In this document: positions 44,432 through 52,753 of the stretch, one piece after another
Position numbering within the stretch: position 1 is the first letter of the stretch
Layout of the letters: each line of letters starts with the position of its first letter
DNA from: Cellulosimicrobium sp. ES-005
GTDB taxonomy: Bacteria; Actinomycetota; Actinomycetes; Actinomycetales; Cellulomonadaceae
Reading direction: 5' to 3'
Length of the DNA stretch: 64,000 bases
Assembly: GCF_040448685.1 (NCBI RefSeq)
Contig: NZ_CP159290.1
Coordinates: 3,596,001-3,660,000 of the forward strand
Translations under genes and position numbers: made by a program
The notes under the pieces: generated by a model
Seen by the model: the letters and a program-made list of their open reading frames with translations, nothing else
Database searches by the model: none
Told to the model about the DNA's origin: nothing

Positions 44432-46560
44432 CCGCCACGTCCGACCGTCCCGCCCTCGCGCAGCGCGCGTCGACCACGGGTGACGCGAGCGCGACGCCGC
44501 ACGGCGAGGCCCGCGTCGACGTCGCCTCCCTCGAGAAGCTTCTGCTCGGCCGGTGGGCGGACCTGCGCGCGACGGCGCGCGCCACCGCGGGCGAGGAGGC
44601 GTTCCAGCGCATCGAGGGCCTGACCCTGCGCGAGCACCGCGAGCGCGTGCTGGAGCAGATGCGCCTGCTCGTCGGCAAGGGGCAGGTCTGGCGCGGGTAC
44701 CCCGAGCGCCTCGGCGGCGCGGACGACGCGGGCGGCAACCTCGCCGGGTTCGAGGAGCTCGTCGCGGCCGACCCGTCGCTCCAGATCAAGGCGGGCGTCC
44801 AGTGGGGCCTGTTCGGTGCGGCGATCCTGCACCTCGGCACGCCCGAGCAGCAGGACCGCCTCCTCCCGGGCGCGATGGACCTCTCGGTGCCCGGCGCGTT
44901 CGCGATGACGGAGATCGGCCACGGGTCCGACGTCGCGAGCATCGGCACCACCGCGACCTACGACCCGGAGACCGAGGAGTTCGTCATCCACACCCCGTTC
45001 CGCGGGGCGTGGAAGGAGTTCCTCGGCAACGCGGGCGTGCACGGCGTCGCGGCGGTCGTGTTCGCGCAGCTGGTCACGAAGAACGTCAACCACGGCGTGC
45101 ACGCGTTCTACGTGCCGATCCGCGACGTCGAGGGGGAGCGCGACGAGCTCGGGCGCCTGCCGTTCCTGCCGGGCGTGGGTGGCGAGGACGACGGCCAGAA
45201 GGGCGGCCTCAACGGCATCGACAACGGCCGACTGCACTTCGACCACGTGCGGATCCCGCGCACCGACCTGCTCGCCCGCTACGGCTCGGTCGACGCCGAC
45301 GGCACGTACTCGAGCCCGATCGAGAGCCCGGGACGCCGGTTCTTCACGATGCTCGGGTCGCTCGTGCAGGGGCGCGTGTCCCTCGACGGCGCCGCCGTGA
45401 CGGCCTCGAAGCTCGGCCTCGCGATCGCGGTGCGGTACGCGAACGAGCGCCGCCAGTTCACGGGGGCGAGCGCCACCGAGGAGGTCGTGCTCCTCGACTA
45501 CGGCACGCACAAGCGCCGCCTGATCGTGCCGATCGCGGAGACGTACGCCGCGCACTTCGCGCACGACCGCCTGCTCGACCTGTTCCACTCCGTGTTCTCG
45601 GGCGAGGAGGACACCCCGGAGCAGCGGGAGGACCTCGAGACGACGGCCGCCGCGCTCAAGGCGACGAGCACGCGGTTCGCGCTCGACGTGCTCCAGGAGA
45701 CGCGCGAGGCGTGCGGCGGGGCCGGGTTCATCACGGCCAACCGCATCACGAGCCTGCGCGCCGACCTCGACGTCTACGCGACGTTCGAGGGCGACAACAC
45801 CGTGCTGCTCCAGCTCGTCGCCAAGCGCCTGCTCGCCGACTACGGCAAGCAGTTCAAGGGCATCACCCCGGGCCAGATGGCGCGCGTCGTCGTCGAGCGC
45901 GCGGGCGACATGGCCCTGCACCGCACGCCGCTCAAGCGCGCCGCGCAGGCGCTCGCCGACGTCGGCGACCCGCGCCGCGCCGCCGGCCACCTGCGCGACC
46001 CCGAGACGCAGCGTGCGCTGCTCACCGACCGGGTCGAGACGATGGTCGCCGACGTGGCCCAGGCGCTGCGTCCCGCCCAGAAGGCCGACCCGGAGACGGT
46101 GACGAACCTCTTCAACGCCCACCAGGTCGAGCTCGTCGAGGCGGCGCGGGCCCACGCGGAGCTGCTGCGCTGGGAGGCCTTCACGCAGGCGCTGGAGACG
46201 ATCGAGGACGCGGGCACGCGCGAGGTCCTCACGACTGTGCGCGACCTGTTCGGCCTGAGCCTCGTCGAGCGCCACCTCGCGTGGTACCTGCTCAACGGTC
46301 GTCTCTCGACGCAGCGCGCCCGGACGGTCACGAGCTACCTGGACCGCCTCATCGACCGCCTGCGCCCGCACGCGCAGGACCTCGTCGACGCGTGGGGGTA
46401 CGGCCCCGAGCACCTGCGCGCGACGATCGCGACCGGCATCGAGAAGGAGCGCCAGGACGAGGCGCGCGACTACTACCGGCGCCTGCGCGCGAGCGGCGAC
46501 GAGCCGCGGAGCGAGAAGTCGCTGCGCAAGGCCGCGAAGGGCGGCCCCCAGGCCCACTGA
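44428..46560 (+). CDS. acyl-CoA dehydrogenase/oxidase family protein (FadE5-position homologue)
   Basis: 710 residues. Acyl-CoA dehydrogenase fold: FAMTEIGHGSDVASIGT for FAD/substrate, RRQFTGASATEEVVLLDYGTH, REACGGAGF and YATFEGDNTVLLQLVAKRLL. The length, CGGAGF and FEGDNTVLLQ are hallmarks of acyl-CoA oxidases (ACOX) rather than 380-residue dehydrogenases; the C-terminal ~250 residues form the extra helical domain. Whether it passes electrons to ETF or to O2 is not decided. Coupled to tetR; the same gene set occurs at Rv0241c-Rv0244c. Confidence 0.9.
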   Translation: MTATSDRPALAQRASTTGDASATPHGEARVDVASLEKLLLGRWADLRATARATAGEEAFQRIEGLTLREHRERVLEQMRLLVGKGQVWRGYPERLGGADDAGGNLAGFEELVAADPSLQIKAGVQWGLFGAAILHLGTPEQQDRLLPGAMDLSVPGAFAMTEIGHGSDVASIGTTATYDPETEEFVIHTPFRGAWKEFLGNAGVHGVAAVVFAQLVTKNVNHGVHAFYVPIRDVEGERDELGRLPFLPGVGGEDDGQKGGLNGIDNGRLHFDHVRIPRTDLLARYGSVDADGTYSSPIESPGRRFFTMLGSLVQGRVSLDGAAVTASKLGLAIAVRYANERRQFTGASATEEVVLLDYGTHKRRLIVPIAETYAAHFAHDRLLDLFHSVFSGEEDTPEQREDLETTAAALKATSTRFALDVLQETREACGGAGFITANRITSLRADLDVYATFEGDNTVLLQLVAKRLLADYGKQFKGITPGQMARVVVERAGDMALHRTPLKRAAQALADVGDPRRAAGHLRDPETQRALLTDRVETMVADVAQALRPAQKADPETVTNLFNAHQVELVEAARAHAELLRWEAFTQALETIEDAGTREVLTTVRDLFGLSLVERHLAWYLLNGRLSTQRARTVTSYLDRLIDRLRPHAQDLVDAWGYGPEHLRATIATGIEKERQDEARDYYRRLRASGDEPRSEKSLRKAAKGGPQAH

Positions 46561-46642
46561 CCTGATGGCGGCCGGCCCCTGACCGGCCCGTCCCCGGAAC
46601 GTCCTCGGCACAGCAGGCGGAGCGGTACCGCCGCCGAGGTCG

Positions 46643-46687
46643 GGCCCGGGCGGCACGACGCCCACCAGCCGTCGTGCCGCCCGGGCC
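46643..46687 (+). terminator. strong hairpin terminator after the acyl-CoA dehydrogenase gene
   Basis: 18-bp perfect stem GGCCCGGGCGGCACGACG with its complement around a 9-base loop. Followed 27 bp later by a family A element. Confidence 0.85.
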
Positions 46688-46713
46688 GTTGCCGTCCGGT
46701 CCCCGATCCCGCC

Positions 46714-46788
46714 GAACACGACATGGGGGTCGTTCTGGACCTGAGAACGACCCCCATGTCGTGCTCGACCGCGTGCGACGTCGTGCTC
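46714..46788. repeat. 75-bp intergenic palindromic element, family A, copy 3
   Basis: 53-bp hairpin 46714-46766 with arms GAACACGACATGGGGGTCGT and a near-perfect complement continuing TCT/AGA; third end motif GTCGTGCTC 22 bp to the right. Convergent intergenic region, beyond a separate terminator. Confidence 0.88.
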
Positions 46789-46810
46789 GGCGCGGCACGG
46801 GCGCTGCCGG

Positions 46811-47767
46811 TCAGGTCGGGTTGCAGCGTGCCGCCATCGTGGCGAGCAGCCCGACGTCGGGCCGCCACGGCTCGAGGTTCCACGTCGCCTTGTCCGGGGC
46901 GCCCACCGCGTGGCACACGAGCTGGTCGTGCATCGTCGGCGTGTCGGCCTCCGGCTCGGCCGCGACGACCTGCGCCCAGACGAGCTCCTGGCCCGCCTGG
47001 CCCGCGGCGCGCGCCCACGCGGTCGGGTCGACGGCGAGCGACCGTCCGCCCTCGCGCTCGCCCCAGTCGGTGCTCCGCACCGCCTGCGTGCCCAGCGTCA
47101 CGACGACGTCCCAGGCCGCGGGCGGGCCGGTGTCGGTCCCGCTCGTCTCGTCGGCACCGGACGAGGCGTCCGGCGTGGTGCCCGACGGCGTCCCGGTCGC
47201 GGGCGCGAGCGTCACCTCCGCGCGGTGGGCATCCAGGAGCGCGACCCGCACGCCGGGGGCGTCGGGTGCGGGCGGACCGACGACGCGCGGGGCGTCGAGC
47301 CCGCCGACGGGCGTGCCGGCGTCGTCCAGGACGGTCAGGGTGCCGTCCGGGTGGCGCACGAGCGAGCCGTGCTCGACCGAGACCAGAGCCGGGGCGTCGG
47401 CGAGCACGAGCGAGACGTCCGACGCGCCCTCCTCGCCCGGGGAGACAGTCGCGGCCGGAGCACCCTCGCCCTCCGCGGTCGACGCGAGCGCGGGCGCCGC
47501 GACCTCGACGGTCGCCGAGCCGACGGGCACCCGCACGACCGTGGGGTCCGCAGTCGTGTCGCCACCTGCCTCTGCTGTGCCGTCGTCGCCGGGCTCGCCG
47601 GACGTGCCGTCCGCCCGGGTCGTCGGGACCGGGCCGTGGCTCGGTGAGGACGTGCCGTCGTCGGGCGTGCACCCGGCGAGGACGACGAGCGCGAGGACGC
47701 CGGTGGCGAGCGCCCGCGTCGTCGCACGGGGGTGGCGCCGCGCACCGGCACGGCCGGGCCGGGTCAC
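46811..47767 (-). CDS. lipoprotein with C-terminal DUF2599-like domain
   Basis: 318 residues, GTG start overlapping the NUDIX stop. Basic N-terminus, hydrophobic helix and lipobox LVVLAGC at ~35-41, so exported and lipid-anchored. A Thr/Gly/Asp-rich spacer follows, then a beta-rich middle. The last ~80 residues (VRSTDWGEREGGRSLAVDP ... TMHDQLVCHAVGAPDKATWNLE-PWRP ... ARCNP) with two Cys resemble DUF2599. Function unknown. Confidence 0.72.
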   Translation of the reverse strand: MTRPGRAGARRHPRATTRALATGVLALVVLAGCTPDDGTSSPSHGPVPTTRADGTSGEPGDDGTAEAGGDTTADPTVVRVPVGSATVEVAAPALASTAEGEGAPAATVSPGEEGASDVSLVLADAPALVSVEHGSLVRHPDGTLTVLDDAGTPVGGLDAPRVVGPPAPDAPGVRVALLDAHRAEVTLAPATGTPSGTTPDASSGADETSGTDTGPPAAWDVVVTLGTQAVRSTDWGEREGGRSLAVDPTAWARAAGQAGQELVWAQVVAAEPEADTPTMHDQLVCHAVGAPDKATWNLEPWRPDVGLLATMAARCNPT

Positions 47768-48204
47768 GACGGCACGGGGAGCAGGCCCGCCCAGCGCCGG
47801 CCGAGGTCGACGAGCCCCACGCGCCGGAGCGCGTCGACCTCGTCGGGCGTGAACCAGCCGACGTCGTCGGTCGACTCGTCCTCCTCGACGCGCAGCCCGC
47901 CGCCCACCACGTGGGCGCGGTAGACGATCCGGATCGCGTGGAGCGACCGGTCGCGGTCCTCGGCGCGCAGCCGGTCCTCGGCGTCGATCACGATGCTGTC
48001 GACGCCGAGCAGGCCGTCGAGCTCGACGTCGTAGCCGGTCTCCTCGCGCACCTCGCGGACGGCCGCGGCCTCCGGGTGCTCGCCGGGGTCGATGCCGCCG
48101 CCGGGCAGGGTCCACCCGTCGCGGCCTCCCTCGCTCCAGTGGGGGAGGAGCATCCTCCCGTCCTCACGGACGATCACGGCGTAGGCGGCGACGCGGATCT
48201 GCAT
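47764..48204 (-). CDS. NUDIX hydrolase
   Basis: 146 residues. Complete Nudix box: GGGIDPGEHPEAAAVREV-REETGY, matching GX5EX7REUXEEXGU. Preceded by WTLP. Hydrolyses a nucleoside-diphosphate-linked compound; substrate unknown. First in a two-gene unit with the lipoprotein. Confidence 0.92.
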   Translation of the reverse strand: MQIRVAAYAVIVREDGRMLLPHWSEGGRDGWTLPGGGIDPGEHPEAAAVREVREETGYDVELDGLLGVDSIVIDAEDRLRAEDRDRSLHAIRIVYRAHVVGGGLRVEEDESTDDVGWFTPDEVDALRRVGLVDLGRRWAGLLPVPS

Positions 48205-48359
48205 GGACCCATCATGCGCGACGACCGTCGTCGAGCCCTGCGTCGGCGGCGACCAGGCGGGTCCGCCGCGCCGAGCATGCGAGCCGCCCGCCCCGACGCC
48301 CGGACGGCCGGCATGCTCGACCGGTGGAAGGGGGGACTCTTGCGCGAACAACCGATGTC

Positions 48360-48381
48360 GAATACTCTGAATCAAGTATTC
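48360..48381. promoter_or_regulatory. PadR operator upstream of the ABC exporter operon
   Basis: GAATACT-N8-AGTATTC, a perfect 7-bp inverted repeat immediately followed by the GGAGGTGAG ribosome-binding site of padR. Typical PadR spacing; predicts autorepression. Confidence 0.7.
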
Positions 48382-48392
48382 GGAGGTGAGCA

Positions 48393-49058
48393 ATGTCCCG
48401 TCGTCCCGTGTCCAACCCGCTCGCGCTCGCCGTGCTCGCGAGCCTCGCCGAGCGACCGATGTACCCGTACGAGATCACGACGACCCTGCGCGAGCGGGGC
48501 AAGGACGACAGCATCCGGCTCAACTTCGGCTCGCTGTACTCCGTCATCAAGTCGCTCGAGAAGCACGGCTTCATCACGCCGTCGCACTCGGAGCGCGAGG
48601 GCAACCGGCCCGAGCGCGTCGTCTACGAGATCACGGAGGCGGGCAAGGTCGAGGCAGCCGCGTGGCTGCGCGAGCTGCTCGCCGTGCCGTCCAAGGAGTA
48701 CCCAGACGTCGAGGCGGGGCTGTCGCTCATCGCGATGCTCTCGCCCGAGGAGGTCGCGGCGCTCCTGCGCGCGCGCCTCGCGTCGCTCGACAACGAGATC
48801 CGCACGCGCGACGCCGGGCTCGCCGGCGCCGCGGCGGCCGGGCTGCCCGAGATCTTCCTCGTCGAGGCCGACTACCGGCTCGCCATGCTGCGCGCGGAGC
48901 GCACGTGGATCGACCGGTTCGCCGCACGCCTGGAGGCGGGCGAGGTCGGTGGCCAGGACGGCTGGGCCGAGATGGCGCGCCTGCGCGCCGCGGGTGCCTC
49001 GCCCGAGGAGATCGAGGAGGTCGTGCGCCGCCACCTGCCCGCCGACCTCACCCCCTGA
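48393..49058 (+). CDS. PadR-family transcriptional regulator
   Basis: 221 residues, long subfamily with C-terminal dimerisation helices. Winged helix: NPLALAVLASLAERPMYPYE, LNFGSLYSVIKSLEKHGFI and RVVYEITEAGK. Lies upstream of a Drr-like ABC transporter, the usual arrangement for drug-responsive PadR repressors such as LmrR. Confidence 0.93.
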   Translation: MSRRPVSNPLALAVLASLAERPMYPYEITTTLRERGKDDSIRLNFGSLYSVIKSLEKHGFITPSHSEREGNRPERVVYEITEAGKVEAAAWLRELLAVPSKEYPDVEAGLSLIAMLSPEEVAALLRARLASLDNEIRTRDAGLAGAAAAGLPEIFLVEADYRLAMLRAERTWIDRFAARLEAGEVGGQDGWAEMARLRAAGASPEEIEEVVRRHLPADLTP

Positions 49059-49113
49059 ACCACCGGCGCGCGCCCCCCCCGGGGGGGCGCCGCGCCCGCG
49101 ACGGAGAAAGAGT

Positions 49114-49145
49114 GGTGGCCCGGATGCGCCAACATCCGGACCACC
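49114..49145 (+). terminator. hairpin between padR and the ABC transporter genes
   Basis: GGTGG-C-CCGGATG / CATCCGG-A-CCACC with a 6-base loop. A separate C9G7 hairpin lies at about 49070-49088. These may terminate or attenuate padR transcripts before the transporter genes; RNA stem function is inferred. Confidence 0.55.
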
Positions 49146-49271
49146 GAGCCCGAGTCGTCCCGCCGGAACCGACGGAACTGCTGCGTCAACAGTCACCCAG
49201 GGCCCTCCCATGCTAGCCGCGCTGGAGAGGCCACCCCCGGCGAGACGGCTCCCGACACAAGGAGCCTCATC

Positions 49272-50369
49272 GTGCCCTCCACCACCCGCGCGCGGGAGAC
49301 GGCGATCGACGCCGTCGACCTGCGCAAGACCTACCCGGGCGGCCGCGGCCGCCCGCCCGTGCACGCGCTCGACGGCCTGTCGTTCGCCGTGCCCGCGGGG
49401 ACCGTGTTCGCCCTGCTCGGCCCCAACGGCGCGGGCAAGTCGACGACGGCCAAGATCCTCACGACGCTCAGCCGCGCGGACTCGGGCACGGCGACCGTCG
49501 CCGGCATCGACGTCGCGCGCCAGCCCGAGCGCGTGCGGCGCGCGATCGGCTACGTCGCGCAGAAGCCCGTGACCGACCCCATGGACACCGGGCGCGAGAA
49601 CCTCGTCCTCGCGGGCCGGCTCCAGGGCCTCGGCGCGCGCGCCGCCCGCACCCGGGCGACCGAGCTGCTCGACCGGTTCTCCCTCGCGGACGCGGCCGAC
49701 CGCCTCGTGAAGACGTACAGCGGCGGCATGGCGCGCAAGCTCGACGTCGCGATGGGGATCGTGCACCGGCCGCAGGTCCTGTTCCTCGACGAGCCGACGA
49801 CCGGGCTCGACCCCGAGGCGCGCGCCGAGATGTGGGCGGAGATCGAGCGCATGACCGCGCGCGAGAGGATGACGATCCTCCTCACCACGCACTACCTGGA
49901 CGAGGCCGACCGCCTCGCCGCGAACCTCGCGATCGTCGACCACGGCCGCGTCGCCGTCGCGGGGACCCCCGACGCGCTGAAGGACGAGCTGCGCGGCGAC
50001 GGGATCGTCGTCGAGCTCGCGGCCCCGACCGCCGCGGCGTCCGGGCTGCCCGACGGCGGTGCCGCCCTCGCGGCCCGCGTCACCGCCGCGGTCGGCACGT
50101 GCGCGGGCGTCCGCGACGTGCACGTCGAGGGCCGCACCCTGCGCGCCCGGGCCGACTCGGGCGCCGTCGCGCTGCCCGCCGTCCTCACCGCGCTCGACGC
50201 CGCGGGGCTCCCCGTCGCGTCGGCGACGCTCGCGCGCCCGAGCCTCGACGACGTGTACCTGCGGCACACGGGCCGCACGTTCACGGCCGCGCAGTCCTCC
50301 GCGGACGCGCCGGCCGGGGGCCGCCCGGGAGCCGATGCCGGCGCGACCGTCGAGGGGGTGGCGGCATGA
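49272..50369 (+). CDS. ABC transporter ATP-binding protein (DrrA-type)
   Basis: 365 residues, GTG start. Walker A LLGPNGAGKSTTAKIL, signature YSGGMARKLDVAM, Walker B VLFLDEPTTGLDPEA and switch His in LTTHYLDEADRL. The C-terminal ~100 residues match the DrrA drug-resistance extension. Powers the exporter with the next gene; probably drug or lipid export. Confidence 0.94.
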   Translation: MPSTTRARETAIDAVDLRKTYPGGRGRPPVHALDGLSFAVPAGTVFALLGPNGAGKSTTAKILTTLSRADSGTATVAGIDVARQPERVRRAIGYVAQKPVTDPMDTGRENLVLAGRLQGLGARAARTRATELLDRFSLADAADRLVKTYSGGMARKLDVAMGIVHRPQVLFLDEPTTGLDPEARAEMWAEIERMTARERMTILLTTHYLDEADRLAANLAIVDHGRVAVAGTPDALKDELRGDGIVVELAAPTAAASGLPDGGAALAARVTAAVGTCAGVRDVHVEGRTLRARADSGAVALPAVLTALDAAGLPVASATLARPSLDDVYLRHTGRTFTAAQSSADAPAGGRPGADAGATVEGVAA

Positions 50370-51154
50370 CCGCCGTCGTGCACACCGGGCTGCTCACCGC
50401 GCGGGCGCTGCGCCAGGGCGCGCGCATCCCCGTGTTCATGGTCATGAACCTCGTGCAGCCCATGATCTGGCTGCTGCTGTTCGGGCAGCTCTTCCAGGCG
50501 GTCGTCGAGATCCCCGGGTTCTCCACGGGCGGGACGTACCTCGAGTTCATCACGCCCGGCGTCGTCATGATGACGGCGATGTTCGGGGCGGCGTGGGCCG
50601 GGACGTCGTACGTGCAGGACATGGACCGCGGCGTCATGGACCGCTTCCTCACGTCGCCGGCGTCGCGCGGCGCGCTCATGGCGTCGACGATGATCTACCA
50701 GGCCGTCATCGCGGTCGGGCAGGCGCTCGTCGTGCTCGCGGTCGCGTGGCTGTGCGGCGCGCGGTTCGGCAGCACGCCCGGCGAGACGACGCTCGGCGTC
50801 CTCGCGTTGCTGCTCGCCGTCGTGCTGCTCACGGCCCTCTTCTCGGCCCTGAGCAACGCCATGGCCCTGCTCACCGGGCAGCAGGAGGCGCTCATCGGCA
50901 TCTCGCAGCTCATCACGCTGCCGCTCATGTTCCTGTCGTCCGCCGTGATGGACACGCGTCTGTCCGCGGACTGGGTGGCCGACGTCGCGCGGTACAACCC
51001 GTTCGACTGGGCCGTCGTCGCGGGGCGCGAGGCGCTCGCCGCCTCGCCGGACTGGGGCGTGGTGTGGGGTCGGCTCGGGCTGCTCGCGCTCGCGGCGGTC
51101 GTCATGGGCTGGCTCGCGACGCAGGCCTTCCGCACCCGCCAGCGCTCGGCCTGA
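50366..51154 (+). CDS. ABC-2 type transporter permease (DrrB-type)
   Basis: 262 residues, six hydrophobic segments. ABC-2 motifs: NLVQPMIWLLLFGQLF, YLEFITPGVVMMTAMF, DMDRGVMDRFLTSP and LPLMFLSSA near the C-terminus. ATGA overlap with the ATPase gene. Confidence 0.93.
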   Translation: MTAVVHTGLLTARALRQGARIPVFMVMNLVQPMIWLLLFGQLFQAVVEIPGFSTGGTYLEFITPGVVMMTAMFGAAWAGTSYVQDMDRGVMDRFLTSPASRGALMASTMIYQAVIAVGQALVVLAVAWLCGARFGSTPGETTLGVLALLLAVVLLTALFSALSNAMALLTGQQEALIGISQLITLPLMFLSSAVMDTRLSADWVADVARYNPFDWAVVAGREALAASPDWGVVWGRLGLLALAAVVMGWLATQAFRTRQRSA

Positions 51155-51162
51155 CGCCGCGC

Positions 51163-51203
51163 ACGACGTCCGCCCGAGGCCCACGGCCCCGGGCGGACGT
51201 CGT
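51163..51203. terminator. bidirectional hairpin terminator between convergent operons
   Basis: 13-bp stem ACGACGTCCGCCC / GGGCGGACGTCGT with a 15-base loop. It occupies nearly all of the 52-bp gap between the permease and APC stops, so it probably serves both. Confidence 0.85.
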
Positions 51204-51206
51204 CGC

Positions 51207-52691
51207 TCACCGGGAGCCGTCGTCGTCGGACTCGTCCGGGACCTCGTCCTCCAGGCGCGACACGTCGGAGAACGCGATCTGGCGGTGCCGCACCGAGCGG
51301 TTGTACAGCCACGTGACGAACGAGAGCAGGACCCCCAGGCCGACGAGCGCGCCCGCGATGACGTACTGCTCCTGCTGCTCGGCGCTGCGCGCCCACGGGC
51401 CGGCGAGGTACGCGCACGTGAGCGCGCCGAGGACCGCGAGCCACGTGCGGGTGCGGAAGTGCTGGTGGTCGACGCGGTCGCGGCGCAGCACGAGGAGCGC
51501 GACGTTGACGATCGTGAACACGACGAGCAGGAGCAGCGACGTCGTGCCGCCGAGCAGCGCGATCGCGTTGGTGCCCGCCTCGGTCCCCGACTGCCGCACG
51601 ACGTACACGATGAGCGCGAACGCGATGGCCGTCGTCACGAGGATCGACACCCACGGCGTCCGGCGGAACGGGTGCACCTGGCCGAACGCGCGAGGCAGCA
51701 CGCCCTGGTTCGCCATGCCGTAGAGCAGGCGCGACGCCATGAGCATGTTGATGAGCGCCGAGTTCGCGACCGCGAACATGCCGATGAACGGGAAGATCGT
51801 GTCGAACGGCAGGTTCGGCGCCCCCGCCGCGACGACCTGCGTGAGCGCGGACCCCTTCGAGTCGTCCACGAGGTCGCCGACGGGCACGAGCGCGACGGCC
51901 GTGATCGCGACGAGCACGTAGATCGCGCCCGTGATCGACAGCCCGGTGAGCATCATGCGCGGGAAGTCGCGCACGGGGTTCTTGCACTCCTCGGCCATGT
52001 TCACCGAGTCCTCGAAGCCCACCATGGCGAAGAACGCGAGCGTCGTCGCGGCCGTCACGGCGAGGAACACGCTCTTGTCGTCCGCGCTCTCGAACACCAC
52101 GACGCGGGAGAAGTCGGCGCGGCCCTGCGTCGTCGCCCACAGCCCGACGAAGATCACGAGCAGCAGGCCGGACAGCTCGACGAGCGACAGCACGACGTTC
52201 GCCCGGACGCTCTCGCCGACGCCCCGGAAGTTGACGAGCGCGACGAGGGCCATGAAGCCGAGCGCGATGAGGAGCCTGCCGTCGCCGCCCGTCGGGAGGG
52301 CCAGCCCGAAGCCGTCGGAGACGAACCCGGCGAACGCGTTGGACGCCGTCGACGCCGACGTGATGCCCGAGCTCATGACCATGAACGCGACCACGAACGT
52401 CAGCAGGTGGATGCCGAACGCCTTGTGCGTGTAGAGCGCCGCGCCGGCGGCGCTCGGGTACTTGGTGACGAGCTCGAGGTAGGAGAACGCGGTGATCGTC
52501 GCGACGACGAACGCGAGCAGGAACGGCAGCCACGCCGCCCCGCCGACCTCGCCCGCGACCTGGCCCGTGAGCGCGTACACGCCCGTGCCGAGGATGTCCC
52601 CGACGATGAACAGGAGCAGGAGCCTGGGCCCCATGACCCGCTTGAGCTCCGGCTGCTGCCGTTCCTCCGTGCGACCCGCGGTCTGGCTCAT
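51207..52691 (-). CDS. APC-superfamily amino-acid permease
   Basis: 494 residues with 12-13 membrane helices. Signature features: LLLLFIVGDILGTGVYALTG (unwound TM1 with Gly-x-Gly), AFSYLELVTKYPSAAGAALY, FFAMVGFEDSVNMAEECKNP and a cytosolic acidic tail (LEDEVPDESDDDGSR). Amino-acid substrate undetermined. Confidence 0.92.
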   Translation of the reverse strand: MSQTAGRTEERQQPELKRVMGPRLLLLFIVGDILGTGVYALTGQVAGEVGGAAWLPFLLAFVVATITAFSYLELVTKYPSAAGAALYTHKAFGIHLLTFVVAFMVMSSGITSASTASNAFAGFVSDGFGLALPTGGDGRLLIALGFMALVALVNFRGVGESVRANVVLSLVELSGLLLVIFVGLWATTQGRADFSRVVVFESADDKSVFLAVTAATTLAFFAMVGFEDSVNMAEECKNPVRDFPRMMLTGLSITGAIYVLVAITAVALVPVGDLVDDSKGSALTQVVAAGAPNLPFDTIFPFIGMFAVANSALINMLMASRLLYGMANQGVLPRAFGQVHPFRRTPWVSILVTTAIAFALIVYVVRQSGTEAGTNAIALLGGTTSLLLLVVFTIVNVALLVLRRDRVDHQHFRTRTWLAVLGALTCAYLAGPWARSAEQQEQYVIAGALVGLGVLLSFVTWLYNRSVRHRQIAFSDVSRLEDEVPDESDDDGSR

Positions 52692-52753
52692 GAGAGGCTC
52701 CCTCGCGTCTCGACGTCCCGAACCTCCATGGAACCCCCGGCCGCGGCCTCGTG

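Noticed and set aside
12184-46800. Apparent conserved short peptides beginning M-(A/G/R)-V and containing MSCS in all family A elements
   Set aside because: The similarity appears on both strands and follows directly from the palindrome; there is no RBS and codon use is not gene-like.
49069-49088. C9G7 run as a possible assembly artefact
   Set aside because: It forms a sensible hairpin right after a stop codon, so a natural structure is as likely; nothing in the reading frames depends on it.
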